Source: Cesiribacter sp. SM1
GTDB taxonomy: Bacteria > Bacteroidota > Bacteroidia > Cytophagales > Cyclobacteriaceae
NCBI RefSeq assembly: GCF_020178975.1
Contig: NZ_JAHXBU010000092.1
Coordinates: 434,001 to 498,000, forward strand
Direction of reading: 5' to 3'
Length of the DNA: 64,000 nucleotides
Part shown: positions 55,833-63,986 of the stretch, piece after piece
Layout: each line of letters opens with the position of its first letter
Numbering within the stretch: the stretch's first letter is position 1
The notes under the pieces: model-generated
The model's database searches: none
Seen by the model: the letters and a program-made list of their open reading frames with translations, nothing else
What the model was told of the DNA's origin: nothing
Position numbers and translations under genes: made by a program

Positions 55833-55865
55833 CCAATTTTAAATCCAGTTTAGTTTTGCTGATGC

Positions 55866-56477
55866 TTAAATCGCATTGAAAATAACCAGAAGTGAATAGA
55901 TCAGGCCGGGCACGTAGAAGAGAATGGTTAATACCAGACTGATCCAGAACTTAGAATTGATCTCGCCCTGGTGCAGGAAAACACCAAGAGGTGGAATCAA
56001 CACAGTGACAATTGTAAGCAGCACGGTATTGATACCACTACCGCCTGGCTCTCTCTGAAGATCTTCAGACATTTTCATGCCAAGCTGCTGCTCTTTGAGC
56101 TGACGAATTACCTGGTGCTGAAACGCCTGCTTTTCTTCTTTTGTCATACCCTTAAGCTCTTTTCTTAGCTCACGCACCATTTTTCTTTGCTGCTTAGGGG
56201 TGATTTCTTTTACTGCAGGTACCTCTGCAGGAACTGCTACGTCTGAAATAACATCACTTGCGCCTGTTTCTATGGCTCTTTTTTCTAGCTCCACAGCTAC
56301 ATCGGCAGGGTTCTCTGCCACAAGTGGAGCAACTTGTTCGCTTTGCTTTTCTACAGAGGCTACATTAGGAGCCTGCTGTGATGGTGTAAAATGAGCGCCA
56401 TATTTAGGAGAGCAGGAGGCCAGTACCATCAGCAAGGCAAATAAGCAGGGAATCGAGGATCGGTAAAAAATTTTCAT
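55866..56477 (-). CDS. YqaE/Pmp3-type membrane protein fused to a lipoprotein-like N terminus
   Basis: 203 residues from MKIFYRSS; a longer frame to 56522 is unlikely. A lipoprotein signal ends LMVLASCSPKYG, with cysteine as the lipid anchor. A central charged helix of about 55 residues (KQQRKMVRELRKELKGMTKE ...) follows, then a Pmp3/YqaE two-helix membrane domain (LLTIVTVLIPPLGVFLHQGE, then ISLVLTILFYVPGLIYSLLV). Pmp3/YqaE proteins are normally 50-60 residues and stand alone, so the added lipoprotein half is notable. Role unknown; the Pmp3 domain is linked to stress and membrane potential in yeast. Confidence 0.82.
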   Translation of the reverse strand: MKIFYRSSIPCLFALLMVLASCSPKYGAHFTPSQQAPNVASVEKQSEQVAPLVAENPADVAVELEKRAIETGASDVISDVAVPAEVPAVKEITPKQQRKMVRELRKELKGMTKEEKQAFQHQVIRQLKEQQLGMKMSEDLQREPGGSGINTVLLTIVTVLIPPLGVFLHQGEINSKFWISLVLTILFYVPGLIYSLLVIFNAI

Positions 56478-56802
56478 GGTAAAAAATTGTTTTGGTTTAC
56501 CTCTTAACCTGAATTGCAGCAAAAGGTTGAGAACAGCGGTGCAGAATGCTGTGAAAAGCTGGTGTAAAAACAGCTTTTCACAGCATTTTTTTGTCCGGAG
56601 TCACCATCTGAAGATTAAGGCTTATTACTGTAGCAATAGCAGCAGGGGGTATAAATTCAATTTTCGAAAAACCCCTGCACAACATGGGTGAAAACAATGA
56701 GCAGGGAAATAATTTTACCTATTAGTTTAATATGTAATACAAAAAAAATAGATTAGCACGGCGCCAACACCCCTGGCCTTTTTTATAACATAATTGCCTT
56801 GA
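56478..56802. other. 325-base gap holding a strong orphan hairpin
   Basis: No gene is supported; a 71-codon frame across it has no recognisable features. The notable content is the hairpin at 56545-56592 (see separate entry). The region before the acyl-CoA synthetase is AT-rich, with no exact TAnnTTTG match that I can place. Confidence 0.4.
56545..56592 (+). terminator. Strong terminator-like hairpin without an upstream gene on its strand
   Basis: A 17-base perfect stem (56545-56561 with 56571-56587, a GTGTAAAAA loop, arms AATGCTGTGAAAAGCTG and its complement) is followed by a T run to 56592. On the + strand this is a textbook rho-independent terminator, but the nearest + gene upstream ends at 55824, with an opposite gene between. 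It may end an antisense or small RNA. Confidence 0.7.
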
Positions 56803-58614
56803 TTGACCTTGAAAGACGTAAAACGACTCTTTGATTGCCTGCAGTATCAGTTACAAAATTTCCCTTTACAAGATATGCTGGCCGGCAAAGAACAGGGTAA
56901 ATGGAAGACCTGGAGCACCCATGAGGTTGCAGCGCAGGTAAACCGCCTAAGCTCGGGACTCTTAAAGTGGGGCATATCCTGCGGCGATATGTCTGTGGAG
57001 AACAGGGATAAGGTAGCCATCCTTAGCAAAAACAGGCCAGAATGGTTAATTACTGATCTGGCTGTACAGCAGACTGGTGCCATTCTGGTACCCATATATC
57101 CAAACATAAGCGATCAGGAGCTGCAGTTTGTACTGGCTGATGCAGGTGTGAAAATGGCATTCGTAAACGACAGGGACCTGTGGGACAAGCTTAACAGGCT
57201 TAAAAAGCAGTTACCTGAATTTAAACAGGTATACACCTATGAGAAAGTCAGCGGTGCCGATCACTGGTCTGATCTGCTAATTGCACCAGACTCCGCCATT
57301 ACCGAAACCATCAACAGCATCAGGCAACGTATTACAGAAGAAGATCTGGCCAGCATTCTTTATACCTCGGGCACAACAGGCAATCCCAAAGGTGTTATGC
57401 TCTCGCACCGCAACATTGTGAGCGATGTAGAGGGCAGTACCCCTGTGGTACAGGAGGTAGGCATCCAGGGTAAGCGGGCTTTAAGCTTTCTGCCGCTAAA
57501 TCATGCCTTCGAAAGAGTTGCCACCTACATTTACCTGCTAAATGGTGTATCCATTTACTATGCCGAAAGCATGGAAACGATTGGCGACAACCTGCGGGAG
57601 GCTAAGCCTGTGATCTTTACAACAGTGCCACGCCTGCTTGAAAAAGTTTATGAGCGCATTATGGCTAAAGGGGCAGAACTTAGTGGGGTAAAAAAGCTTC
57701 TATTTAACTGGTCTATAGGCGTTGCCAAAAATTACCAGATTCAGCAGCCTCAAAGTCTCTCATACAAAGCACAACTGGCACTGGCCGATAAGCTGATCTT
57801 CAGCAAATGGCGGGAGGCGCTTGGAGGAGAGGTAAAAGCTGTGATTGTTGGTGCTGCTGCATGCCCGGTAAAACTACAAAAGATCTTTTCTGCAGCAGGT
57901 GTGGTAATCATGGAGGGTTATGGCCTTACGGAGGCCTCTCCCATCATTAGCGGCAACCGCTACAGCAAATCAAACCGCATGTTTGGCACCGTTGGTCCTC
58001 CCCTGCACAATGTAGAGGTAAAGATTGCCGAAGACGGCGAAATACTCTGCAAAGGCCCCATGGTAATGATGGGCTACTACAACAGGCCCGACCTGACAGC
58101 AGAGGTAATGACGGGCGACTGGCTGCATACAGGTGATATTGGTGAAATTGTAGATAATAAATTCCTGAAGGTAACAGACCGTAAAAAAGAGATCTTTAAA
58201 ACCAGCGGTGGCAAATACGTGGCGCCACAGCCTGTAGAAGTTAAAATGCTGGAGAGTCGCTGGATAGAACAAATTATGGTGGTGGGCGCTGACAGAAAAT
58301 TTGTTTCTGCGCTGATTGTACCTGCTTTTACTTTTCTGAAGGAATGGTATGCTGAACACGAACAGGCATATCCCGGCAACGAAGCAGCAAGCAGGGACCC
58401 AAAGGTACAGGAACTCATGCACAGAAGTATAGAACATCTCAACAAGTCACTGAACCCGGTAGAACAGATCAAGAAATTTGCGCTGCTGGACAGGGAATGG
58501 ACAGTTGAACATGGTGAACTCACCCCTACCCTAAAATTGAAGCGTAAAGCTATCACCACAAAGTTCAGCAAGATAATAGATGATCTATACAGTTCAGATA
58601 CAGCTGGTTCCTGA
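56803..58614 (+). CDS. Long-chain acyl-CoA synthetase (AMP-binding)
   Basis: 603 residues. The AMP-binding P-loop YTSGTTGNPKGVMLSH, the A5 motif GYGLTEASPIISGN and the A7/A8 region GDWLHTGDIGEIVDNKFLKV followed by DRKKEIFKTSGGKYVAPQPVE are all intact. The LKDVKRLFDCLQYQLQNFPL start matches the family's N-terminal region. The start is TTG (56803, or 56809), with no nearby ATG. It activates fatty acids with ATP and CoA for degradation or lipid synthesis. It is ~110 bases from the orphan hairpin and precedes hemG by 66 bases. Confidence 0.93.
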   Translation: MTLKDVKRLFDCLQYQLQNFPLQDMLAGKEQGKWKTWSTHEVAAQVNRLSSGLLKWGISCGDMSVENRDKVAILSKNRPEWLITDLAVQQTGAILVPIYPNISDQELQFVLADAGVKMAFVNDRDLWDKLNRLKKQLPEFKQVYTYEKVSGADHWSDLLIAPDSAITETINSIRQRITEEDLASILYTSGTTGNPKGVMLSHRNIVSDVEGSTPVVQEVGIQGKRALSFLPLNHAFERVATYIYLLNGVSIYYAESMETIGDNLREAKPVIFTTVPRLLEKVYERIMAKGAELSGVKKLLFNWSIGVAKNYQIQQPQSLSYKAQLALADKLIFSKWREALGGEVKAVIVGAAACPVKLQKIFSAAGVVIMEGYGLTEASPIISGNRYSKSNRMFGTVGPPLHNVEVKIAEDGEILCKGPMVMMGYYNRPDLTAEVMTGDWLHTGDIGEIVDNKFLKVTDRKKEIFKTSGGKYVAPQPVEVKMLESRWIEQIMVVGADRKFVSALIVPAFTFLKEWYAEHEQAYPGNEAASRDPKVQELMHRSIEHLNKSLNPVEQIKKFALLDREWTVEHGELTPTLKLKRKAITTKFSKIIDDLYSSDTAGS

Positions 58615-58680
58615 AAAGCAGCCCTATTTTAATCAAGCGTGCTGGCTCTCATTCAGGCACTCACTTCAGAATAATTTATC

Positions 58681-59208
58681 ATGATGAAGAGGGTGCTGAT
58701 CGTATATTCTACCACAGATGGCCATACCTTAAAAATATGCCAGCGCTTAAAACAGCAGATTGAGCAGCACAACCATTCTGCTGAATTATTATCTGTGGAT
58801 GACACAACTGCAGGACTGCCTTCTTTTGATAAGATTGTGCTTGGGGCAAGTATAAGGTATGGCAAGCACCATGCAAAGGTGCACAGATTTATTGAGCAGT
58901 ATAAGAACATATTAGCGGCAAAGCCTAATGCTTTCTTTTCTGTAAACCTGGTTGCGCGCAAGCCGGAAAAAGCAAGTGCAGATACTAATCCCTACGTGAG
59001 CAAGTTTCTTAAAAACATCCCCTGGCACCCACAGATTGTAGGCGTTTTTGCCGGCGTGCTCAATTACCCACGCTATAGCTTTTCTGACCGCCTGCTCATC
59101 AGGTTAATCATGTGGATTACCAAAGGGCCAACAGATCCAGCCACAGTAGCAGAATATACCGACTGGCAAAAAGTTGATGCATTTGGCCGGCAAATTACCC
59201 TGCTTTAG
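58681..59208 (+). CDS. hemG: Menaquinone-dependent protoporphyrinogen IX dehydrogenase
   Basis: 175 residues, flavodoxin fold. The FMN loop YSTTDGHTLKI (about 10-20), GASIRYGKHHAKVHRFIEQY (about 56-75), and the C-terminal FAGVLNYPRYSFSDRLLIRL then IMWITKGPTD are the HemG pattern, including the extra loop lacking in plain flavodoxins. It oxidises protoporphyrinogen to protoporphyrin in heme synthesis, passing electrons to menaquinone. The start may be the first or second of two adjacent ATGs. Confidence 0.92.
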   Translation: MMKRVLIVYSTTDGHTLKICQRLKQQIEQHNHSAELLSVDDTTAGLPSFDKIVLGASIRYGKHHAKVHRFIEQYKNILAAKPNAFFSVNLVARKPEKASADTNPYVSKFLKNIPWHPQIVGVFAGVLNYPRYSFSDRLLIRLIMWITKGPTDPATVAEYTDWQKVDAFGRQITLL

Positions 59209-59441
59209 TATGAGAAAGCCTGATCATAATAGCAAGGCTATGTTGATTGCTGTTAAAGCTGCAAGCTGGCTATACCAAACTACTCATGACCTGAAGTTAC
59301 AGCAGTAGCTTCTTTTGCATCCGATCATTCTCCTACTTATAAGCACCTGGATTGTATTGGTTAAAAAAACAGCCTACTGAAATGCTTTTAACACTTTTCC
59401 TGTTTATTTTATATAAATGAAAAGTGGTAAGCAAAATTAAA

Positions 59442-61940
59442 ATGCTGAAATCTCCCCTCACCGACGATCGTAATGCCAGTGCCCTTGAAAAATTATCCGG
59501 CATTGTAAAACGGGTTACTTTTCACAGTCCGGAATCTGGCTGGTCTGTGCTCAAGGTGAGCCCCTTTAGCCGGGAGCAGGAAGAAATAGCTGTAACTGTA
59601 CACCAGTCGAAGGTTTTTGCTGGCGCCACCATAGATTTTTATGGCGAATGGGTTAACCACCCCAAGTTTGGCCGTCAGTTTAAAGCCCTGCGTGTAGAAG
59701 AACGCAAGCCTGCAACAGCAAATGCACTTGAAAAATACCTGGGATCCGGCCTGATCAAAGGCGTTGGTCCGGTAACGGCAAAACGAATCGTAAAATACTT
59801 TGGCAAGGATACCCTGGATGTTTTTGAGCATGAAATCGAACGACTTGTTGAAGTACCCGGTATAGCAGCACTAAAGCTAAAGTCTATTAGCCAGGCATGG
59901 AAGGAACACCAGGAGATCAGGAATGTAATGATGTTCCTGCAGTCGCATGGCATCAGTACTCTATTTGCAGTTAAAATTTACAAGACCTACGGACAGGAGG
60001 CGGTGGCAGTGGTATCAGAAAACCCCTACCGGCTGTCACAGGATATTTATGGCATTGGCTTTTTTAGCGCCGACAGGGTTGCCTTAAGCCTTGGCCTGGC
60101 ACCAGACTCCTCGGCCCGTGTTAAGGCAGCCATTAGCCATGTGCTGCAAAGTGCCCGCGAAGAAGGGCATTGTTACCTTACCAAAGAGCAGATCCTGGAG
60201 CAGGTAGAGGAGCTTATTTCGCTTTACAAGCCCAAGCGCATAGAAAGCGAGCTAAAGGACATGGAGAAGGCCGATGAGCTGAAAACCCGCTTTCTGATCA
60301 ATGAAGAGGAACAGGTAGTTAGCTGCTACTATGCCCACTCCATCTTTTATGACGAAAACTACATTGCTGCAAAAGCAAAACAGCTTGCAAAGGGAAAACT
60401 TAAACCCGATGTGCAAAGAATGCAGCAGTGGATTAGCGGTTACTGCCAGCAAAAAGGAATACAGTTAAGCGACGAGCAGGAAGCCAGTGTGTTGCAACTG
60501 GTAACCCACCGCATGGGCATCTTAACCGGCGGCCCTGGTTGTGGCAAAACCACTACCACACGGGTATTGGTTGCCCTGCTGCAGGCCATGGGCAAAGATG
60601 TGCTGTTAGCAGCCCCTACCGGGCGAGCTGCCCAGCGCATGAGCGAGGTGATTGGCCTGGAAGCTAAAACCATTCACCGCCTGCTGGAGTGGGAACCGGC
60701 AGCAGGAGGCTTCAAGAAAAAAGAAGATAATCCCCTAAGCTGCAACTTCCTGATCATCGATGAATCTTCCATGCTGGATGTACACCTGGCCGCTGCCCTG
60801 TTGCGGGCAGTACCTAACCAGGCACAACTGCTCCTGATTGGAGATGCCGACCAGCTGCCATCTGTAGGTGCAGGGAATATATTCAAAGACCTGATTGCCT
60901 CTGGAGTAGTGCCCTGCGCCCGGTTAACAAAAGTATTCCGGCAGGCACAGGAGTCAAAGATCATTACCTACGCCCACCAGATCAATGGCGGAGCAGTGCC
61001 TAAAATAGACTCACCCTTCCATAATCCTAAGCTCTGGGCAGAAAAATCAGACTGCCTGTTTATAGATTCTGAAGAGGCTACCCAGGAGCAGCTACGTTTT
61101 ATATCACGGGTAAAACGCTCCTATATCCGCGAGCGGGAGGAGGAGCTGCAGCAGGCAGCCGAACCCGATGAGGTTTACATGAAGAGTAGCGAGCTTAGCA
61201 TCCCTGCAAAATTTGAACATGTGGACCTGGAAAAGCTTGTCCATGCCGATACGCATACCGAAGAGCTCCAGGAAGTGCTGAAGCGAGTGCATCCCTGGTC
61301 GTCGCTGCACTGGGGCTATTCTGCAGTAGACATGGTAGAAAAGCTGTATAAGGACATTGTTCCCAAATATTATGGAAAGGGTGCCGAGGTGCAGATCCTC
61401 TCCCCCATGAGCAAGGGCAGCCTGGGTACGCACAACCTCAACGAGGTAATACAGAAGGCGGTAAATCCCGCCGGAGGCGGCAAAGTACAGCTCACGCTGG
61501 GAGGCCGCACCTTCCGCGAGGGCGACAGGGTAATTCAGCGCCGCAATAATTACGATCTTAACGTATTCAATGGCGATATCGGGCGCATTATCAGCATCGA
61601 TAGTGAGAGCATGTCGTGCCTTGTGGCCTATGCATCCGGCCAGGAGGTGCGGGAGGTGGCCTATGAAAAGGAGCACCTGCCGGAGCTGGAGCTGGCTTAT
61701 GCCATCACCATACACAAATCGCAGGGCAGCGAGTTTGAAGTAGTGATCATTCCCCTGGTAAACCAGCATTTTAATATGCTGTTCCGGAACCTGATCTACA
61801 CAGGACTTACCCGCGCCAGGAGGCTGGCAGTGTTTGTAGGCAGCCGCAATGCCCTTAAAACCTCGGTAAATAAGCAGAACACAGCCTTGCGCCAGACGGC
61901 CCTGCAGTGGCTTATGCAGCATGATGTAGCCGCAGATTGA
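59442..61940 (+). CDS. RecD2-like SF1 DNA helicase
   Basis: 832 residues from the ATG at 59442; a GTG at 59424 would add six. An N-terminal OB-like region (VTFHSPESGWSVLKV) and helix-hairpin-helix repeats (GVGPVTAKRIVKYFG, VPGIAALKLKSI) precede the motor: Walker A TGGPGCGKTTTTR (about 361-373), Walker B IIDESSM (about 438), GDADQLPSVGAGN, and the C-terminal AYAITIHKSQGSEFEVVI. This is the RecBCD-independent RecD2/YrrC type; the insertion between about 530 and 640 is longer than I expect, with a charged coiled segment. It unwinds DNA 5' to 3' in repair. Confidence 0.93.
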   Translation: MLKSPLTDDRNASALEKLSGIVKRVTFHSPESGWSVLKVSPFSREQEEIAVTVHQSKVFAGATIDFYGEWVNHPKFGRQFKALRVEERKPATANALEKYLGSGLIKGVGPVTAKRIVKYFGKDTLDVFEHEIERLVEVPGIAALKLKSISQAWKEHQEIRNVMMFLQSHGISTLFAVKIYKTYGQEAVAVVSENPYRLSQDIYGIGFFSADRVALSLGLAPDSSARVKAAISHVLQSAREEGHCYLTKEQILEQVEELISLYKPKRIESELKDMEKADELKTRFLINEEEQVVSCYYAHSIFYDENYIAAKAKQLAKGKLKPDVQRMQQWISGYCQQKGIQLSDEQEASVLQLVTHRMGILTGGPGCGKTTTTRVLVALLQAMGKDVLLAAPTGRAAQRMSEVIGLEAKTIHRLLEWEPAAGGFKKKEDNPLSCNFLIIDESSMLDVHLAAALLRAVPNQAQLLLIGDADQLPSVGAGNIFKDLIASGVVPCARLTKVFRQAQESKIITYAHQINGGAVPKIDSPFHNPKLWAEKSDCLFIDSEEATQEQLRFISRVKRSYIREREEELQQAAEPDEVYMKSSELSIPAKFEHVDLEKLVHADTHTEELQEVLKRVHPWSSLHWGYSAVDMVEKLYKDIVPKYYGKGAEVQILSPMSKGSLGTHNLNEVIQKAVNPAGGGKVQLTLGGRTFREGDRVIQRRNNYDLNVFNGDIGRIISIDSESMSCLVAYASGQEVREVAYEKEHLPELELAYAITIHKSQGSEFEVVIIPLVNQHFNMLFRNLIYTGLTRARRLAVFVGSRNALKTSVNKQNTALRQTALQWLMQHDVAAD

Positions 61941-62088
61941 TAAAAGCGAGGCTTAAAATCAGGAACTTTAATCTTAATTTTTCCTGTTTCGTATGATAAT
62001 ATAAGATTTCAGAAAATACTAAACCGCTGATTTATACCGAAAAAGCCTATAAAACAGCATTTAGATAAAAAATTATTGAAAAAGAGAC

Positions 62089-62119
62089 TTTGCGGTTTTC
62101 AATCAGGCTTCTATATTTG
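62089..62119 (+). promoter_or_regulatory. Distal promoter upstream of tRNA-Gln
   Basis: TTTG (62089-62092), 19 bases, TATATTTG (62112-62119): exact match at both elements. A transcript from about 62126 would begin with the alternating hairpins. Confidence 0.65.
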
Positions 62120-62125
62120 CATCCG

Positions 62126-62204
62126 TATTCGGGAACGCCGAATAATTCGGAAGAGGTTCTGAAAAATAATCAGAAAATAATCTGAAAAAATTTCGAAATC
62201 AGAT
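62126..62204 (+). repeat. Alternating palindromes in the tRNA-Gln leader
   Basis: TATTCGG (62126-62132) can pair with CCGAATA (62138-62144), while CCGAAT A ATTCGG (62138-62150) is a palindrome using the same bases, so two hairpins exclude each other. Downstream, TCTGA and TCAGA words alternate four times (62158-62204) and can also pair in more than one way. Confidence 0.45.
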
Positions 62205-62236
62205 TTTGCTCCAAAGAATAAAAAACTTTACCTTTG
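62205..62236 (+). promoter_or_regulatory. Proximal promoter of tRNA-Gln
   Basis: TTTG (62205-62208), 20 bases, TACCTTTG (62229-62236). Start of transcription would be near 62243, about 19 bases before the tRNA. Confidence 0.6.
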
Positions 62237-62261
62237 TAGCCCTGATTGAGGAAAGAAATAC

Positions 62262-62334
62262 TGACCTATGGTGTAACTGGCAACACGTCTGATTTTGGTT
62301 CAGAAGAGTCTAGGTTCGAGCCCTAGTAGGTCAA
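62262..62334 (+). tRNA. tRNA-Gln (anticodon TTG)
   Basis: 73 bases fold as a full cloverleaf: acceptor TGACCTA/TAGGTCA, D arm GTGT/ACAC, anticodon stem TCTGA/TCAGA with loop TTTTGGT (anticodon TTG), T arm CTAGG/CCTAG with TTCGAGC, discriminator A. CCA is not encoded. Confidence 0.97.
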
Positions 62335-62340
62335 CTATAA

Positions 62341-62375
62341 AATCCCGGTCCTTGCGATCGGGATTCCTCTTTTTA
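62341..62375 (+). terminator. Terminator of tRNA-Gln
   Basis: AATCCCGGTC pairs with GATCGGGATT (one G-T pair) around CTTGC, followed by CCTCTTTTT. It lies between the tRNA and prs, so prs expression depends on readthrough or its own start. Confidence 0.75.
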
Positions 62376-62393
62376 GCCCCAACCCATTGCGCC

Positions 62394-63320
62394 ATGACCC
62401 CGGTTAAACTTTTTTCAGGTGATTCATCCCGCTACTTGGCAGAAAAGATTGCCGAAGCCTACGGTCAACCTCTTGGCAGCCTCACCCTTCAAAAGTTCAG
62501 CGATGGAGAAATGTCTCCCAGCTTCAATGAATCTGTACGAGGCAGCGAGGTTTTCCTGATCCAGTCTACTTTCCCGCCGGCAGATAACATCATGGAGCTA
62601 CTCCTGATGATTGATGCAGCGCGCAGGGCCAGTGCTCATAACGTGGTGTGTGTAATCCCTTACTTTGGTTATGCCCGCCAGGATCGCAAAGACAAACCCA
62701 GGGTGGCTATTGGTGCTAAACTGATTGCAAACATTTTGATGGCAGCCGGTGCCAACCGCATCATGACGTGCGATTTGCATGCAGGCCAGATCCAGGGGTT
62801 CTTCGATGTTCCGGTAGACCATATGGATGGCTCCGCCATCTTTGTACCCTACCTGCGCGCGCTTAACCTGGATAAACTGGTATTTGCCTCTCCGGATGTA
62901 GGCGGTGTTGCACGTGCTCGCTCCTACGCCAAATATTTTCAGGCCGATATGGTTGTGTGCGACAAGCACCGCAAACGGGCCAATGAAATAGCCTCCATGC
63001 AGGTTATTGGCGATGTGGAAGGTGCTGATGTTGTGCTGGTAGACGATTTAGTGGATACTGCCGGAACTATTTGCAAAGCTGCAGGCATTATCCTAGACAA
63101 AGGTGCCCGCAGTGTAAGAGCGGTGTGTACGCATGCTGTACTCTCTGGCAAGGCCTATGAGAACATCGAAAATTCAGTACTAGAGGAACTGGTGGTAACC
63201 GATACCATTCCCGTTAAGCAGGAGAGCAGCAAAATTAAAGTGTTAACAGTTGCTAACCTGTTTTCAGATGCCATTCAAAAGCTGATGACTCACGGGTCCA
63301 TTAGCTCCCTTTTCATTTAA
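62394..63320 (+). CDS. prs: Ribose-phosphate pyrophosphokinase
   Basis: 308 residues from MTPVKLFSGDSSRYLAEKIA, the family's N terminus. An open frame reaching into the tRNA gene is not used. Conserved parts: QKFSDGEMSPSFNESVRG, RQDRKDKPRVAIGAKLIANI, the metal-binding DLHAGQIQGFFDVPVDHM, SPDVGGVARARSYAK and the PRPP loop VLVDDLVDTAGTICKA. It makes PRPP for nucleotide, histidine and tryptophan synthesis. Next comes ctc, an order common in bacteria. Confidence 0.96.
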   Translation: MTPVKLFSGDSSRYLAEKIAEAYGQPLGSLTLQKFSDGEMSPSFNESVRGSEVFLIQSTFPPADNIMELLLMIDAARRASAHNVVCVIPYFGYARQDRKDKPRVAIGAKLIANILMAAGANRIMTCDLHAGQIQGFFDVPVDHMDGSAIFVPYLRALNLDKLVFASPDVGGVARARSYAKYFQADMVVCDKHRKRANEIASMQVIGDVEGADVVLVDDLVDTAGTICKAAGIILDKGARSVRAVCTHAVLSGKAYENIENSVLEELVVTDTIPVKQESSKIKVLTVANLFSDAIQKLMTHGSISSLFI

Positions 63321-63356
63321 GTATTCAATTTCTATTTATTTATAACTATCTATCTT

Positions 63357-63920
63357 ATGAAAACTGTTGAGATTATAGGGTATAACAGAGCAAATCTCGG
63401 CAAGACCGAATCCAGAGACCTTAGAGCACAGGGAAGTGTTCCATGCGTACTGTACGGCGGCCAGGATCAAATCCACTTTCATACCCCTGCGTACCTGTTC
63501 AAGGATCTGGTTTATACTCCGGATGCAGCATTTGTAAAAGTTAATATCGAAGGCAAGGAATACAATGCCGTTCTTCAGGATGTGCAGTTCCACCCTGTTA
63601 ACGAAATGATCCTGCATGCTGACTTTCTTCAGCTTTTTGAAGGCAAGCCAGTGAAAATGGACGTTCCCGTTCGCACAGAAGGTACATCTCCAGGCGTAGT
63701 GGCTGGTGGTAAGCTTATCTTTAAGCTGCGCAAGCTTACGATCAAAGCATTGCCTAAAGATATGCCTGACTTTATTTCCGTTGATATCAGCGGTCTTGAA
63801 TTAGGTAAATCTGCTCGTGTGAGTGATGTTAAACCTGAGAACTACCAGATTCTGAACGCACCTGCTACTCCAATTGCAACTGTGGAAATTCCACGTGCAC
63901 TTCGTGGCAAAACAGAATAA
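63357..63920 (+). CDS. ctc: 50S ribosomal protein L25/general stress protein Ctc
   Basis: 187 residues, the long two-domain L25/Ctc form. The N-terminal L25 domain (LRAQGSVPCVLYGGQDQIHF) binds 5S rRNA; the C-terminal TL5-type domain includes HADFLQLFEGKPVKMDVPVR, GKLIFKLRKLTIKAL and VDISGLELGKSARVSDV. Prs - ctc - pth is the common gene order and the sequence after it fits that. A terminator follows at 63943. Confidence 0.95.
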   Translation: MKTVEIIGYNRANLGKTESRDLRAQGSVPCVLYGGQDQIHFHTPAYLFKDLVYTPDAAFVKVNIEGKEYNAVLQDVQFHPVNEMILHADFLQLFEGKPVKMDVPVRTEGTSPGVVAGGKLIFKLRKLTIKALPKDMPDFISVDISGLELGKSARVSDVKPENYQILNAPATPIATVEIPRALRGKTE

Positions 63921-63942
63921 TCAAGAGATTTTTGATATTTTC

Positions 63943-63976
63943 AAATCCTGCCGGCAGCTGTCGGCAGGATTTTTTA
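63943..63976 (+). terminator. Terminator of ctc
   Basis: AAATCCTGCCG (63943-63953) pairs with CGGCAGGATTT (63962-63972) around an eight-base loop, followed by a T run. Confidence 0.85.
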
Positions 63977-63986
63977 TTTTTACAGC

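Larger units (their letters stand above)
61941..62261. other. 321-base leader region of tRNA-Gln with two promoters
   Basis: No coding frame is supported. The stretch holds the promoter at 62089-62119, the alternating palindromes at 62126-62204, and the proximal tRNA promoter at 62205-62236. Sequence before 62089 is AT-rich without a clear signal. Confidence 0.5.

Noticed and set aside
56476..56691. 71-codon + strand frame in the gap before the acyl-CoA synthetase
   Set aside because: It runs through the hairpin stem and shows no protein-like features.
62295..62393. N-terminal extension of prs reaching into the tRNA-Gln gene
   Set aside because: It would read through the tRNA and its terminator; the family starts at MTPVKLFSGDSS-like sequence at 62394.
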